From positions 62,001 to 126,000 of the forward strand of contig NZ_JAHSTU010000012.1 of the NCBI RefSeq assembly GCF_019145495.1: 64,000 bases of DNA. Direction: 5' to 3'. The position numbers and the translations under genes were made by a program. Source of the DNA: Pseudomonas azerbaijanoccidentalis. GTDB lineage: Bacteria > Pseudomonadota > Gammaproteobacteria > Pseudomonadales > Pseudomonadaceae. How positions within the stretch are numbered: the first letter of the stretch is position 1; every line of letters begins with the position of its first letter. This document shows positions 42,355 to 51,680 of the stretch, in pieces. The notes under the pieces are model-generated. The model was not told the DNA's origin, searched no databases, and was given only the letters and a program-made list of their open reading frames with translations.

Positions 42355-42948
42355 ATGGCCGAACGTATGGCGTCTGTCGAGCGCGACACTCTGGAAACCC
42401 AGATCAAAGCCTCGATCAACCTTGATGGCACCGGAAAGGCCCGATTCGATATCGGTGTTCCTTTTCTTGAGCACATGCTGGACCAGATCGCCCGTCACGG
42501 GCTGATCGACCTGGATATTGTCAGCAAGGGCGACCTGCATATCGATGACCACCACACCGTGGAAGACGTCGGTATCACCCTCGGGCAGGCATTCACAAAA
42601 GCCATCGGCGACAAGAAAGGCATCCGTCGCTACGGCCACGCCTACGTGCCGCTCGATGAAGCGCTGTCGCGCGTGGTGATCGACTTCTCCGGTCGCCCAG
42701 GCCTGCAGATGCACGTTCCCTACACCCGCGCCACCGTCGGCGGTTTCGACGTTGACCTGTTCCAGGAGTTCTTCCAGGGCTTCGTCAACCACGCCAACGT
42801 CACCCTGCACATCGATAATCTGCGTGGGCACAACACCCACCACCAGATCGAGACCGTCTTCAAGGCTTTCGGCCGCGCCCTGCGCATGGCCGTCGAGCTC
42901 GATGACCGCATGGCCGGGCAAATGCCATCGACCAAGGGCGTTCTGTAA
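42355..42948 (+). CDS. hisB: Imidazoleglycerol-phosphate dehydratase
   Basis: 197 aa from ATG 42355 (GGAG seven bases upstream), the monofunctional length. 'RDTLETQIKASINLDGTGKA', 'FLEHMLDQIARHGLIDLDI' and 'IDDHHTVEDVGITLGQAF' carry the metal-binding His/Glu ligands, and 'GHNTHHQIETVFKAFGRALR' the second set (HHxxE). It catalyses the sixth step of histidine synthesis with Mn2+. First gene of the his run hisB-hisH-DUF2164-hisA-hisF. A longer frame from 42319 has no conserved sequence. Confidence 0.98.
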   Translation: MAERMASVERDTLETQIKASINLDGTGKARFDIGVPFLEHMLDQIARHGLIDLDIVSKGDLHIDDHHTVEDVGITLGQAFTKAIGDKKGIRRYGHAYVPLDEALSRVVIDFSGRPGLQMHVPYTRATVGGFDVDLFQEFFQGFVNHANVTLHIDNLRGHNTHHQIETVFKAFGRALRMAVELDDRMAGQMPSTKGVL

Positions 42949-43586
42949 TGCAGACAGTCGCGGTAATCGATTACGGCATGGGCAACCTGCACTCGGTGGC
43001 CAAGGCCCTCGAGCACGTCGGTGCCGGCAAGGTTTTGATCACCAGCGATGCCAACGTGATTCGCGAAGCCGACCGGGTGGTTTTCCCCGGCGTCGGCGCG
43101 ATTCGCGATTGCATGGCGGAAATTCGTCGCCTCGGTTTCGACTCGCTGGTGCGTGAAGTCAGTCAGGATCGTCCGTTCCTCGGTATTTGCGTCGGCATGC
43201 AAGCCTTGCTCGACACCAGCGAAGAGAACGACGGCGTTGACTGCATCGGCCTGTTCCCGGGCGCGGTGAAGTTCTTCGGCAAAGACCTGCATGAAGACGG
43301 CGAACACCTGAAAGTCCCGCACATGGGCTGGAACGAAGTGAAGCAGAAGGTCAGTCACCCGCTGTGGCACGACATTCCGGACATGGCGCGTTTCTACTTC
43401 GTGCACAGCTACTACATCGCCGCCGCCAATGCGCGTCAGGTGGTGGGTGGCGGTCATTACGGGGTCGATTTCGCCGCGGCGCTGGCCGATGGCTCGCGTT
43501 TCGCCGTGCAGTTCCACCCGGAGAAAAGCCATACCCATGGCCTGCAATTGCTGCAGAACTTCGCTGCGTGGGACGGTCGCTGGTAA
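42948..43586 (+). CDS. hisH: Imidazole glycerol phosphate synthase, glutaminase subunit
   Basis: 212 aa. Class I glutamine amidotransferase with nucleophile loop 'PFLGICVGMQALLDTSEEND' (GxCxG) and the His-Glu pair near the end in 'FAVQFHPEKSHTHGLQLL'. It provides ammonia to HisF. The ATG shares its first base with the hisB stop, so coupling is tight. N-terminal 'VAVIDYGMGNLHSVAKAL' is typical. Confidence 0.98.
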   Translation: MQTVAVIDYGMGNLHSVAKALEHVGAGKVLITSDANVIREADRVVFPGVGAIRDCMAEIRRLGFDSLVREVSQDRPFLGICVGMQALLDTSEENDGVDCIGLFPGAVKFFGKDLHEDGEHLKVPHMGWNEVKQKVSHPLWHDIPDMARFYFVHSYYIAAANARQVVGGGHYGVDFAAALADGSRFAVQFHPEKSHTHGLQLLQNFAAWDGRW

Positions 43587-43844
43587 ATGGCCGTCAAGAA
43601 AAAGCCGCCGATCCTGACCCTCACTCCTGAACAGGAGAACGAGGCCAATCACAAGATCAAGCGTTTCATGGAAGACCGCTTTGAACTCGACCTCGGCTCG
43701 TTCGAGGCGGCTGAAATTCTTGAGCTGTTTACCCGTGAAATTGCTCCGCACTATTACAACAGGGCGATTTTCGATGTGCAGGCGCACCTCAAAGAGAGGT
43801 TCGAAAGCATCGAAAGCGACCTGTGGGCGCTCGAGAAAAACTGA
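43587..43844 (+). CDS. DUF2164 protein in the his operon
   Basis: 85 aa. 'LTPEQENEANHKIKRFMEDR', 'FELDLGSFEAAEILELFTRE' and 'IAPHYYNRAIFDVQAHLKER' fit DUF2164, a small helical family of unknown role that is commonly found between hisH and hisA in Pseudomonas. It starts immediately after the hisH stop. No catalytic residues are known. Confidence 0.88.
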   Translation: MAVKKKPPILTLTPEQENEANHKIKRFMEDRFELDLGSFEAAEILELFTREIAPHYYNRAIFDVQAHLKERFESIESDLWALEKN

Positions 43845-43886
43845 TTTCCGAGCCAAGCTGAACATTCAAATTTGAAGGTTTGCCAG

Positions 43887-44624
43887 ATGCTGATTATTCC
43901 CGCTATCGATCTTAAAGACGGTGCCTGTGTTCGTCTGCGCCAGGGCCGCATGGAAGATTCCACAGTGTTCTCCGATGACCCGGTGAGCATGGCTGCCAAG
44001 TGGGTGGAGGGCGGTTGCCGTCGTCTGCATCTGGTCGACCTGAACGGCGCCTTCGAAGGCCAGCCAGTCAATGGCGAAGTGGTCACGGCCATCGCCAAGC
44101 GCTACCCGAACCTGCCGATCCAGATCGGTGGCGGCATCCGCTCCCTGGAAACCATCGAGCACTACGTGAAGGCTGGCGTGAGCTACGTGATCATCGGCAC
44201 CAAAGCCGTGAAAGATCCGGCCTTCGTCGCTGAAGCCTGCCGTGCTTTTCCGGGCAAGGTGATCGTTGGTCTGGACGCCAAAGACGGTTTCGTCGCGACC
44301 GATGGCTGGGCTGAAATCAGCACCATTCAGGTGATCGACCTGGCCAAGCAATTCGAAGCCGATGGCGTGTCTGCCATCGTTTATACCGACATCGCCAAAG
44401 ACGGCATGATGCAGGGCTGCAACGTGCCGTTTACCGCGGCACTGGCGGCGGCTACATCGATCCCGGTGATCGCTTCCGGTGGTATCCACAACCTGGGTGA
44501 CATCAAGACGCTGCTCGACGCCAAGGCGCCAGGCATCATCGGCGCAATCACTGGCCGGGCGATCTACGAAGGCACCCTCGACGTCGCTGAAGCGCAAGCT
44601 TTCTGCGATTCGTACAAAGGCTGA
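43887..44624 (+). CDS. hisA: Phosphoribosylformimino-AICAR ribotide isomerase
   Basis: 245 aa from ATG 43887, after AAGG at a suitable distance; a TTG at 43872 is less likely. TIM barrel with catalytic Asp in 'LIIPAIDLKDGACVRLRQG' (D8), 'IQIGGGIRSLETIEHYVKAG' phosphate loop, second catalytic Asp in 'IVYTDIAKDGMMQGCN' and 'IPVIASGGIHNLGDIKTLL'. It opens the ribose ring of ProFAR in histidine synthesis. Lies 42 bases after the DUF2164 gene and nine before hisF. Confidence 0.98.
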   Translation: MLIIPAIDLKDGACVRLRQGRMEDSTVFSDDPVSMAAKWVEGGCRRLHLVDLNGAFEGQPVNGEVVTAIAKRYPNLPIQIGGGIRSLETIEHYVKAGVSYVIIGTKAVKDPAFVAEACRAFPGKVIVGLDAKDGFVATDGWAEISTIQVIDLAKQFEADGVSAIVYTDIAKDGMMQGCNVPFTAALAAATSIPVIASGGIHNLGDIKTLLDAKAPGIIGAITGRAIYEGTLDVAEAQAFCDSYKG

Positions 44625-44633
44625 GGACTGACC

Positions 44634-45404
44634 ATGGCGCTGGCCAAACGCATCATCCCTTGCCTGGACGTGGACAACGGCCGTGTCGTTAAAGGTGTGA
44701 AATTCGAAAACATCCGCGACGCCGGCGATCCGGTGGAAATTGCCCGTCGTTATGACGAGCAGGGCGCGGACGAGATTACCTTTCTCGACATCACCGCCAG
44801 CGTCGACGGACGCGACACCACGCTGCATACCGTTGAACGCATGGCCAGCCAGGTGTTCATCCCGTTGACCGTGGGCGGTGGCGTGCGCACCGTGCAAGAC
44901 ATCCGCAACCTGCTCAATGCTGGCGCGGACAAGGTGTCGATCAACACCGCGGCGGTGTTCAACCCGGAATTCGTCGGCGAAGCCGCGCAGCATTTCGGTT
45001 CGCAGTGCATCGTGGTGGCCATCGATGCAAAGAAAGTCTCCGGTCCGGGCGAAACCCCGCGCTGGGAAATCTTCACCCATGGCGGTCGCAAGCCGACCGG
45101 CCTCGACGCCGTTGAGTGGGCGAAGAAGATGGAAGGCCTGGGTGCCGGTGAAATCCTGCTGACCAGCATGGATCAGGACGGCATGAAAAACGGCTTCGAC
45201 CTGGGCGTGACCCGTGCCATCAGCGATGCGCTGGGCATTCCGGTGATCGCTTCCGGCGGCGTCGGCAACCTGCAGCATTTGGCCGACGGCATTCTCGAAG
45301 GCCACGCCAGTGCAGTATTGGCGGCGAGTATTTTCCACTTCGGCGAATACACCGTGCAGGAAGCCAAGGCTTATATGGCTCATCGCGGCATCGTGATGCG
45401 CTAA
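44634..45404 (+). CDS. hisF: Imidazole glycerol phosphate synthase, cyclase subunit
   Basis: 256 aa. TIM barrel related to HisA, with catalytic Asp in 'IIPCLDVDNGRVVKGVKFEN' (D11) and Asp near residue 130 ('IVVAIDAKKVSG'), 'VGGGVRTVQDIRNLLNAGAD' and 'IPVIASGGVGNLQHLADGIL'. It closes the imidazole ring using ammonia from HisH. Last gene of the his run; no strong terminator is visible before the next gene. Confidence 0.98.
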   Translation: MALAKRIIPCLDVDNGRVVKGVKFENIRDAGDPVEIARRYDEQGADEITFLDITASVDGRDTTLHTVERMASQVFIPLTVGGGVRTVQDIRNLLNAGADKVSINTAAVFNPEFVGEAAQHFGSQCIVVAIDAKKVSGPGETPRWEIFTHGGRKPTGLDAVEWAKKMEGLGAGEILLTSMDQDGMKNGFDLGVTRAISDALGIPVIASGGVGNLQHLADGILEGHASAVLAASIFHFGEYTVQEAKAYMAHRGIVMR

Positions 45405-45482
45405 ACAAACCCATACAGGCCAGTGGACATCATGGCGGGCTCAGGGCACTCTTGGGGACGCCATGGATTTCGGTAGCCAGAC

Positions 45483-46238
45483 ATGCTTAAACGTCTTCTT
45501 TTTGCCCTTGCCAGCGCTTCTCTGTTGTTCGTCAGTGCGGCGCATGCCGCCGACAGACCTGACACCGACATGGTGTTGCTGACGGAAAATTTCCCTCCGT
45601 ACAACATGGCGAAGAACGGCAAGAACTTCGCCCAGGGCGAGAACATCGATGGCATCGCCACCGACATCGTTCGCGAAATCTTCAAGCGTGCCGACATCAC
45701 CTACAGCCTGACCTTGCGCTTCCCTTGGGAGCGGGTCTACAAACTCGCCCTGGAAAACCCAGGTTACGGGGCGTTTGTGATGGCGCGTTTGCCGGACCGC
45801 GAGCGACTCTTCAAGTGGGTCGGACCGATTGGTCCGGATGACTGGATTATGCTGGCCAAGGCTGACAGCAAAATCACCCTCGAAACCCTGGATGACGCAC
45901 GAAAGTACAAGATCGGCGCCTACAAGGGCGACGCCATTGCCACGACGCTGGCCAGGCAAGGCTTGAACCCGGTGGTGGTTTTGCGTGATCAGGACAACGC
46001 GAAGAAGCTGGTCAACGGCCAGATTGATCTGTGGGCCACGGGCGATCCGGCCGGGCGCTATCTGGCGCGCCAGGAAGGCGTGAGCGGGCTCAAGACTGTG
46101 CTGCGGTTCAACAGCGCCGAGCTTTACCTGGCGCTGAATAAAGCCGTCCCGGATGAAACGGTGGCCAAGCTGCAAGCCGCGCTGGATCAGCTGCGTAAAG
46201 ACGGCGTGGTGGATGACATCATGGCGAAGTATCTCTAG
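45483..46238 (+). CDS. Periplasmic substrate-binding protein (family 3-like)
   Basis: 251 aa with signal peptide 'MLKRLLFALASASLLFVSAA' and HAA. Mature features are 'VLLTENFPPYNMAKNGKNFA', 'IDGIATDIVREIFKRADITY' and 'FPWERVYKLALENPGYGAFV', typical of polar amino-acid type binding proteins that lack a linked permease. Such orphan proteins may feed a transporter encoded elsewhere or act as sensors. Ligand unknown. It lies 78 bases after hisF. Confidence 0.85.
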   Translation: MLKRLLFALASASLLFVSAAHAADRPDTDMVLLTENFPPYNMAKNGKNFAQGENIDGIATDIVREIFKRADITYSLTLRFPWERVYKLALENPGYGAFVMARLPDRERLFKWVGPIGPDDWIMLAKADSKITLETLDDARKYKIGAYKGDAIATTLARQGLNPVVVLRDQDNAKKLVNGQIDLWATGDPAGRYLARQEGVSGLKTVLRFNSAELYLALNKAVPDETVAKLQAALDQLRKDGVVDDIMAKYL

Positions 46239-46245
46239 AGCCTTT

Positions 46246-46325
46246 TAAAAGATCGCGGCTTCCGGCAGCTCCTACAGGATGCACACCATTCCAATGTAGG
46301 AGCTGCCGGAGGCTGCGATCTTTTT
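46246..46325. repeat. REP-type inverted pair (family A)
   Basis: Arms GATCGCGGCTTCCGGCAGCT and AGCTGCCGGAGGCTGCGATC with CCTACAGG/AATGTAGG between. It reaches into the stop of the convergent gene yibQ and could act as a bidirectional transcript end. Confidence 0.9.
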
Positions 46326-47100
46326 ATCGGTAAACCCCATCCTTGCCATGCGCCGCCGTCGCCCGATTGCTGCGCACGCTGATCATCTGTTTGATATCAA
46401 TCCACTCAATCCCTTGAGCCTTCAGTTTCGGCAATTCACGTTCAAGCACCGCTAATGTCTGCGGGTATGGATGCCCGATCATCACCGCCGAGCCCTGTTT
46501 GTGCGCCAGGCTGATGGCTGTCTGTAGCTGAGTGAAGATCGCCGCTTCAGTGCGCTCATCATCGAGGAACACATCGCGCGACACGCTCGCCAGATCAATC
46601 TTCTGTGCCTGCTGCGCCGCCACGGTTTGCGCGCTGGTGCGGCTGTCGACGAAGAATTTATGACGACGCTGCAAGTCCGCCATCAACCATGCCATGGCGG
46701 CGGGCTGCGCGGTCATGCGGCTGCCCATGTGGTTGTTGATGCCGGCAGTGTAGGGGACCATTTTGAACGCCGCGTTCAGGCGTTTCTCAAGCTCTTCGAT
46801 GGGAAGCTCGGGATGCCAGGCAAAGGGCCCGGTGGCCGGATCCATGGGCATATGCAGGATGACGATTTTGCCGGCGCGATGGGCTTCGCGGGCGAATTCG
46901 GTGGCGTGGGGTGTGTCCGGCATGATCGCCGTGGTCACAGGACCTGGCAGGGCCAGCACGCGGCGATCCCGGGGCAGGCTCTGCCCTAGGTCGTCGATGA
47001 TTAAACTCAGATAGGCCTTTTGTGGCGCCGCAGCGGCGGGGGAAGCGTGAGCAACACCCACCAGGCAGCACAACAGGCCCAAGGCTAGCCGCAGAAACAT
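46324..47100 (-). CDS. yibQ: Divergent polysaccharide deacetylase family protein (YibQ)
   Basis: 258 aa with signal peptide 'MFLRLALGLLCCLVGVAHAS'. The NodB-like barrel shows 'YLSLIIDDLGQSLPRDRRVL' (metal Asp pair), 'ILHMPMDPATGPFAWHPELP', 'GINNHMGSRMTAQPAAMAWL' (H-x-x-S motif, HMGSR) and 'FVDSRTSAQTVAAQQAQKID'. Family YibQ/DUF610 is found next to envC in many gamma-proteobacteria, as here, and is thought to act on cell-wall sugars. Activity is not proven. It is co-directional with ctpA and envC, spaced two bases after the ctpA stop. Confidence 0.88.
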   Translation of the reverse strand: MFLRLALGLLCCLVGVAHASPAAAAPQKAYLSLIIDDLGQSLPRDRRVLALPGPVTTAIMPDTPHATEFAREAHRAGKIVILHMPMDPATGPFAWHPELPIEELEKRLNAAFKMVPYTAGINNHMGSRMTAQPAAMAWLMADLQRRHKFFVDSRTSAQTVAAQQAQKIDLASVSRDVFLDDERTEAAIFTQLQTAISLAHKQGSAVMIGHPYPQTLAVLERELPKLKAQGIEWIDIKQMISVRSNRATAAHGKDGVYR

Positions 47101-47101
47101 C

Positions 47102-48421
47102 TCAGCGGCCGGAGGTGATGCTCAGCCCTTTGAGCAGGCTCAGGGCCTGGGCCAGCTGGTAATCGTCGTCCTGTGGCATCGGTTTGGCTTTGCCGCCGGA
47201 GCTGCTTGGCTTGTCGGCGCCGCCATTGCCATTGCCCAAGTGACCTTGCAGGTCAGCTTCCTTGAAGTATTCGCTGTCCTGTTCGCTGGTGATCTTCGCC
47301 TTGCGCACTTCGATGTCCGGCACGATGCCCTGGGCCTGGATCGAGCGGCCATTAGGCGTGTAGTACAGCGCAGTGGTGATTTTCAGGGCGCGGTCGTTGT
47401 TCAGCGGTAGCACGGTTTGCACCGAGCCTTTGCCGAAACTTGGCGTCCCCATGACCACCGCACGCTTCTGATCCTGCAAGGCGCCGGCAACAATCTCCGA
47501 GGCCGAGGCGCTGCCGCCGTTGATCAGCACAACCATTGGCACGGCTTCGCTTTCGTCCTTGCCGGTGGCGGAGAAGCGCAATTCGGAGTTGGCGATCCGG
47601 CCTTTGGTGTAAACGATCAGGCCCTTGGTGATGAAGTGGTCGACCACTTCCACCGCTGCCTGCAACACGCCGCCCGGGTTGTTGCGCAGGTCGAGAATGA
47701 TGCCTTTGAGCTTTTTGCCGTTGTCCTTGCGCAGCTTGGCCAGGGCCTTGGAGACCTCTTCGCCGGTCTTGACCTGGAACTGGGTGATGCGGATGTAACC
47801 GTAGCCGGACTCCAGCAACTGGCTCTTCACGCTCTTCACTTGAATGATGGCGCGGGCCAGGGTCACGTCGAACGGAGTGCCGCCGTCGCGCACCAGGGTC
47901 AGGGTGATTTTTTCGCCGATCTTGCCGCGCATCTTGTCCACGGCTTCGGTCATGCTCTGGCCGCGGGTGGGCTGGCCGTTGATCTTGACGATGAAGTCGC
48001 CCGCCTGGATGCCGGCCTTGGAAGCTGGCGTGTCATCGATGGGCGAGACCACTTTGATAAAGCCGTCTTCGGCGCCAACTTCAATCCCCAGACCGCCGAA
48101 CTCGCCGCTGGTGCTTTCCTGCAATTCGGCGAAATCTTCCGGCCCAAGGTAGGCGGAGTGCGGATCAAGGTTGCTGAGCATGCCCTTGATCGCGTTTTCC
48201 AGCAGGGTCTTGTCGTCTACCGGTTCGACATAAGCGGCTTTGATCCGATCCATAACCTCGGCGAAGGTGCGCAACTCTTCCAGCGGCAATGGCGCCTTGG
48301 TGGTCGCAGCAGTGCCCGCAGGCGCGACCGCCGGGGCTGGTTGAGCGGCAAACGCCAGAGGCGCGCCGATCACCAGGGCGATCGTCAGGGCCAGCGAGGT
48401 AAGGCGGGACAAATGCAGCAT
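47102..48421 (-). CDS. ctpA: Carboxy-terminal processing protease (S41 family)
   Basis: 439 aa with signal peptide 'MLHLSRLTSLALTIALVIGA'. PDZ domain about residues 95-180 ('GIEVGAEDGFIKVVSPIDDT', 'AGIQAGDFIVKINGQPTRGQ'), then protease core with 'LKGIILDLRNNPGGVLQAAV', nucleophile Ser in 'INGGSASASEIVAGALQD' and Lys in 'GTPSFGKGSVQTVLPL'. In Pseudomonas CtpA degrades cell-wall hydrolases in the periplasm with its partner LbcA. Lies between envC and yibQ in one operon, all linked to the cell wall. Confidence 0.95.
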   Translation of the reverse strand: MLHLSRLTSLALTIALVIGAPLAFAAQPAPAVAPAGTAATTKAPLPLEELRTFAEVMDRIKAAYVEPVDDKTLLENAIKGMLSNLDPHSAYLGPEDFAELQESTSGEFGGLGIEVGAEDGFIKVVSPIDDTPASKAGIQAGDFIVKINGQPTRGQSMTEAVDKMRGKIGEKITLTLVRDGGTPFDVTLARAIIQVKSVKSQLLESGYGYIRITQFQVKTGEEVSKALAKLRKDNGKKLKGIILDLRNNPGGVLQAAVEVVDHFITKGLIVYTKGRIANSELRFSATGKDESEAVPMVVLINGGSASASEIVAGALQDQKRAVVMGTPSFGKGSVQTVLPLNNDRALKITTALYYTPNGRSIQAQGIVPDIEVRKAKITSEQDSEYFKEADLQGHLGNGNGGADKPSSSGGKAKPMPQDDDYQLAQALSLLKGLSITSGR

Positions 48422-48452
48422 GTCGAACGAACTCCTGAATTAGGCAGCGCGC

Positions 48453-49745
48453 TTATCCTTGCGCGCGACACCATTGTGCCGGATCACTCGGGTGACCCTG
48501 CTGACGAATCGCGAAATACAATGCCGGTGTGTCCTGGCCGCCACTGCTACCCACAGTGGAGATGGACTCACCGGCTTTTACCACGTCACCCGCAGACTTG
48601 AGCAATGTCTGGTTGTGACCATAAAGACTCAAAAAACCGTTGCCGTGATCAAGGATCACCAGCAGCCCGGCGCCGCGCAACCAGTCGGCGAACACTACGC
48701 GACCGCCATGCACCGCATGTACGGTGCTGCCGGCGGACGCGCCAATCATTACGCCGTCCCACTTGGTCCGTGCATCGTCGCCACGGCTTTCACCGAAGCG
48801 TGCCAACAGTCGACCATCGACAGGCCAAGGAAGTTTGCCGCGGGTTGACGCAAATGCGCCGCCGAAGGTTTCGCCGGCGCTTGATACCAGCGCGCCAGGT
48901 GTAGATTTGACCGGTTTGCGTGGGGCGTCAGTCTCGTCTGCTTGAGCCTGGGCCTCACGTAAACGCTTTTTTTCGGCTTCCTGCTGGGCGATCAGCGCTT
49001 TTTGTCGCGCTTCTTCTGCCTCACGGGCCTGGCGAGCCAAGGTTTCTTCAATGGTTTTAAGGACTTTAGACAGGTCTGCCTGATCCTGCTCGCGGGCTGC
49101 CAGTTTCTGGTCGCGAGCCTTCACGTCGTCATTGAGCTTGGCCAGGACTTGCTGGCGTTCCTGGCGGACTTTGTCGAGTTCGTCGCGCTGGGTGTCGAGG
49201 CTGCTTTTCTGAACCAGCAACTGTGCCTGCTGCAAGCCGATGTCTTTTTCGACATTGGCCAGTTGGCGCAGGGTTTCGTTGAAGTTCTTCAACTGCTCCA
49301 TGCGGGCCTGGCTCAGGTAGTCGTAATAGGTGAGGGTGCGGGCGAATTTTTCCGGATTCTGCTGGTTGAGCAGCAGCTTGAGGTATTCCTGGCGACCGTT
49401 CTGGTAGGCCGCGCGGGCCTGGATGGCGATCAGTCGCTGCTGTTCAGTGCGCGCGCTCTGGAGTTTTTTTTTCTCCGCATCGAGCCGCTGCAGCTCGGAT
49501 TCACTTTTCTTCAGCTCTTTTTGCAGGGCATCGACCTGCTTCTCGAGCTTGCCCATTTCGGTCTCGGTGCCCTTGAGATCCTTTTGCACACCGGATTTTT
49601 CTTCCTGCAGCTTGCCCAGCAGCTTTTTCAGCTCGGCAATGTCCTGACGCGTAGCGTCCAACTGTTGTTGGGTTTGCGCGCGCTCGTCAGCGAAGGCCGG
49701 TTGGAGCAGGCAAGTCAGAGCAAGGGCTATCAGGACGCGAAGCAT
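48453..49745 (-). CDS. envC: Murein hydrolase activator EnvC
   Basis: 430 aa from ATG 49743-49745; a longer frame to 49880 lacks a signal sequence at its head. Signal peptide 'MLRVLIALALTCLLQPAFA', then a long coiled coil (about residues 22-260, with 'AELKKLLGKLQEEKSGVQKD' and 'LDKVRQERQQVLAKLNDDV'). The C-terminal LytM/M23 domain has 'TKWDGVMIGASAGSTVHAVH' and 'LLVILDHGNGFLSLYGHNQT'. The usual zinc ligands are incomplete, as in EnvC activators: the first His of HxxxD is missing. It activates amidases AmiA/AmiB in cell separation. The coil contains a KKKL-rich run. Confidence 0.92.
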   Translation of the reverse strand: MLRVLIALALTCLLQPAFADERAQTQQQLDATRQDIAELKKLLGKLQEEKSGVQKDLKGTETEMGKLEKQVDALQKELKKSESELQRLDAEKKKLQSARTEQQRLIAIQARAAYQNGRQEYLKLLLNQQNPEKFARTLTYYDYLSQARMEQLKNFNETLRQLANVEKDIGLQQAQLLVQKSSLDTQRDELDKVRQERQQVLAKLNDDVKARDQKLAAREQDQADLSKVLKTIEETLARQAREAEEARQKALIAQQEAEKKRLREAQAQADETDAPRKPVKSTPGALVSSAGETFGGAFASTRGKLPWPVDGRLLARFGESRGDDARTKWDGVMIGASAGSTVHAVHGGRVVFADWLRGAGLLVILDHGNGFLSLYGHNQTLLKSAGDVVKAGESISTVGSSGGQDTPALYFAIRQQGHPSDPAQWCRAQG

Positions 49746-49880
49746 AGAGGCGGGCGACACCAGGGAAAGGGACGGCCTAGTATGCCCGCCATGGGCAGCA
49801 AAAAAAATGCCCAATTGGGACTGTGTGATAACTGGAGCAAGTAGCAGCACGAATTCCTTTTCGAAAACCCCATAAACCAC

Positions 49881-49973
49881 TGTGGGAGCTGGCTTGCCAG
49901 CGATTGCGTCGGCACATTCAACATATCTGTTGGCTGCCAGATTGCTATCGCTGGCAAGCCAGCTCCCACAGGG
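49881..49973. repeat. REP-type inverted pair (family C)
   Basis: TGTGGGAGCTGGCTTGCCAG on one arm and CTGGCAAGCCAGCTCCCACA on the other, with about 50 bp between. It sits between envC and gpmI. Confidence 0.85.
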
Positions 49974-49997
49974 TTTTGCGGTGTTTGGACGACTGGA

Positions 49998-51527
49998 TTA
50001 CACCAGAATCGAAGTCCCGGTCATTTCCTTCGGTTGCTCAAGGCCCAAGAGCTTGAGCATGGTCGGCGCCACGTCCGCCAACACGCCGCCTTCGCGGACC
50101 TTCAGGTCGCGCTTGCCGACATAAATGAACGGTACCGGTTCGGTGGTGTGCGCGGTGTGCGCCTGGCCGGTGGTTTCGTCGGACATTTGCTCGACGTTGC
50201 CGTGGTCAGCGGTGATCAGGGCTTCGCCGCCGACTTTTTCCAGGGCTTCGACGATACGGCCGACGCACTGGTCCAGGCATTCAACGGCTTTCACCGCCGC
50301 CTCAAACACGCCACTGTGACCCACCATGTCGCCGTTGGCGTAGTTGACCACGATCACGTCATAGCGCTGGTTTTCGATGGCATCGACGATGCGGTCGGTC
50401 ACTTCTGGCGCGCTCATTTCCGGCTGCAAGTCATACGTTGCGACTTTTGGCGACGGGATCAGGATGCGCTCTTCGCCCGGGAACGGTTCTTCACGACCGC
50501 CGGAGAAGAAGAAGGTCACGTGCGCGTACTTCTCGGTTTCAGCGATGCGCAGCTGGGTTTTGCCGTTTTTCGCCAGGTAATCACCCAGTACGTTTTCCAG
50601 GCTGCCGGCAGCGAAGGCCGATGGGGCAGGAATGCTCGCGGCGTATTGGGTCAGCATGACGAAACCGGCCAGTTTTGGCTGGCGGCTGCGTTCGAATTCC
50701 TTGAAATCGTCTTCGACGAACACGCGGGTCAGCTCACGAGCGCGGTCGGCGCGGAAGTTCATGAACACCACGGCATCGCCGTCTTCGACTTTTACCGGTT
50801 CGCCGATCGAGGTGGCTTTGACGAATTCGTCGCTCTCGCCACGCTCGTAGGCGGCTTGCAGGCCTTCCTGGGCGGTGGCGGCATTGAACTCGCCGTTACC
50901 GTCGACAATCAGGTTGTAAGCCTGGGACACGCGGTCCCAACGGTTGTCACGGTCCATGGCGAAGTAACGGCCAATAATGCTGGCGATACGGCCTTTGCCC
51001 AGCGCCTGGAACGTGGCATCGAGCAGTTCGATCGACGACTGAGCGCTTTTCGGCGGCGTGTCGCGGCCGTCGAGAAAGGCGTGCAGGTAGATGTTCTGGG
51101 CGCCGCGCTTGAAGGCCAGTTCGGCCATGGCGACCAGGTGATCCTGGTGGCTGTGCACGCCCCCATCGGACAGCAGGCCCATGAAGTGCACGGCTTTGCC
51201 CGCAGCGACGGCTTTATCGACGGCGGCGCAGATGGTCGGGTTCTCGAAGAACTCACCGTCGCGGATCGACTTGGTGACGCGAGTAAAATCCTGATACACC
51301 ACGCGGCCGGCGCCGAGGTTCATGTGGCCGACTTCGGAGTTGCCCATCTGCCCATCCGGCAGGCCGACGTCCATGCCGCTGCCCGAGATCAGGCCGTTCG
51401 GCACAGTGGCCCACAAACGGTCCAGTACGGGCTTCTTCGCAGCGAAGATGGCGTTGGATTCGGGGTTTTCGCTGTGACCGAAGCCGTCGAGAATCATCAG
51501 GACCAAAGGTTTAGGCGTGGTAGTCAT
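49998..51527 (-). CDS. gpmI: 2,3-bisphosphoglycerate-independent phosphoglycerate mutase
   Basis: 509 aa from ATG 51525-51527; GTG 51536 is an alternative. 'LVLMILDGFGHSENPESNAI' holds the first metal Asp, 'GLPDGQMGNSEVGHMNLGAG' the catalytic Ser, and 'NYANGDMVGHSGVFEAAVKA' and 'ALITADHGNVEQMSDETTGQ' the second metal site. Length matches iPGM (about 510 aa). It converts 3- to 2-phosphoglycerate with Mn2+. Divergent from yibN with about 150 bp between the starts. Confidence 0.97.
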   Translation of the reverse strand: MTTTPKPLVLMILDGFGHSENPESNAIFAAKKPVLDRLWATVPNGLISGSGMDVGLPDGQMGNSEVGHMNLGAGRVVYQDFTRVTKSIRDGEFFENPTICAAVDKAVAAGKAVHFMGLLSDGGVHSHQDHLVAMAELAFKRGAQNIYLHAFLDGRDTPPKSAQSSIELLDATFQALGKGRIASIIGRYFAMDRDNRWDRVSQAYNLIVDGNGEFNAATAQEGLQAAYERGESDEFVKATSIGEPVKVEDGDAVVFMNFRADRARELTRVFVEDDFKEFERSRQPKLAGFVMLTQYAASIPAPSAFAAGSLENVLGDYLAKNGKTQLRIAETEKYAHVTFFFSGGREEPFPGEERILIPSPKVATYDLQPEMSAPEVTDRIVDAIENQRYDVIVVNYANGDMVGHSGVFEAAVKAVECLDQCVGRIVEALEKVGGEALITADHGNVEQMSDETTGQAHTAHTTEPVPFIYVGKRDLKVREGGVLADVAPTMLKLLGLEQPKEMTGTSILV

Positions 51528-51680
51528 GGAATCCACTCGTGGCTGAGGTAAAAGGGGTAATGGAAAAAGGGAGTCGCAGTTTAAAGCGAAGTTCCGGCCA
51601 CGTCACCGCCGGACGGGGTTTGGCCCACCATAGTGGCTGTGTATACTGGCCGACATTTTAACGCCCTGGAACCTCCTTCG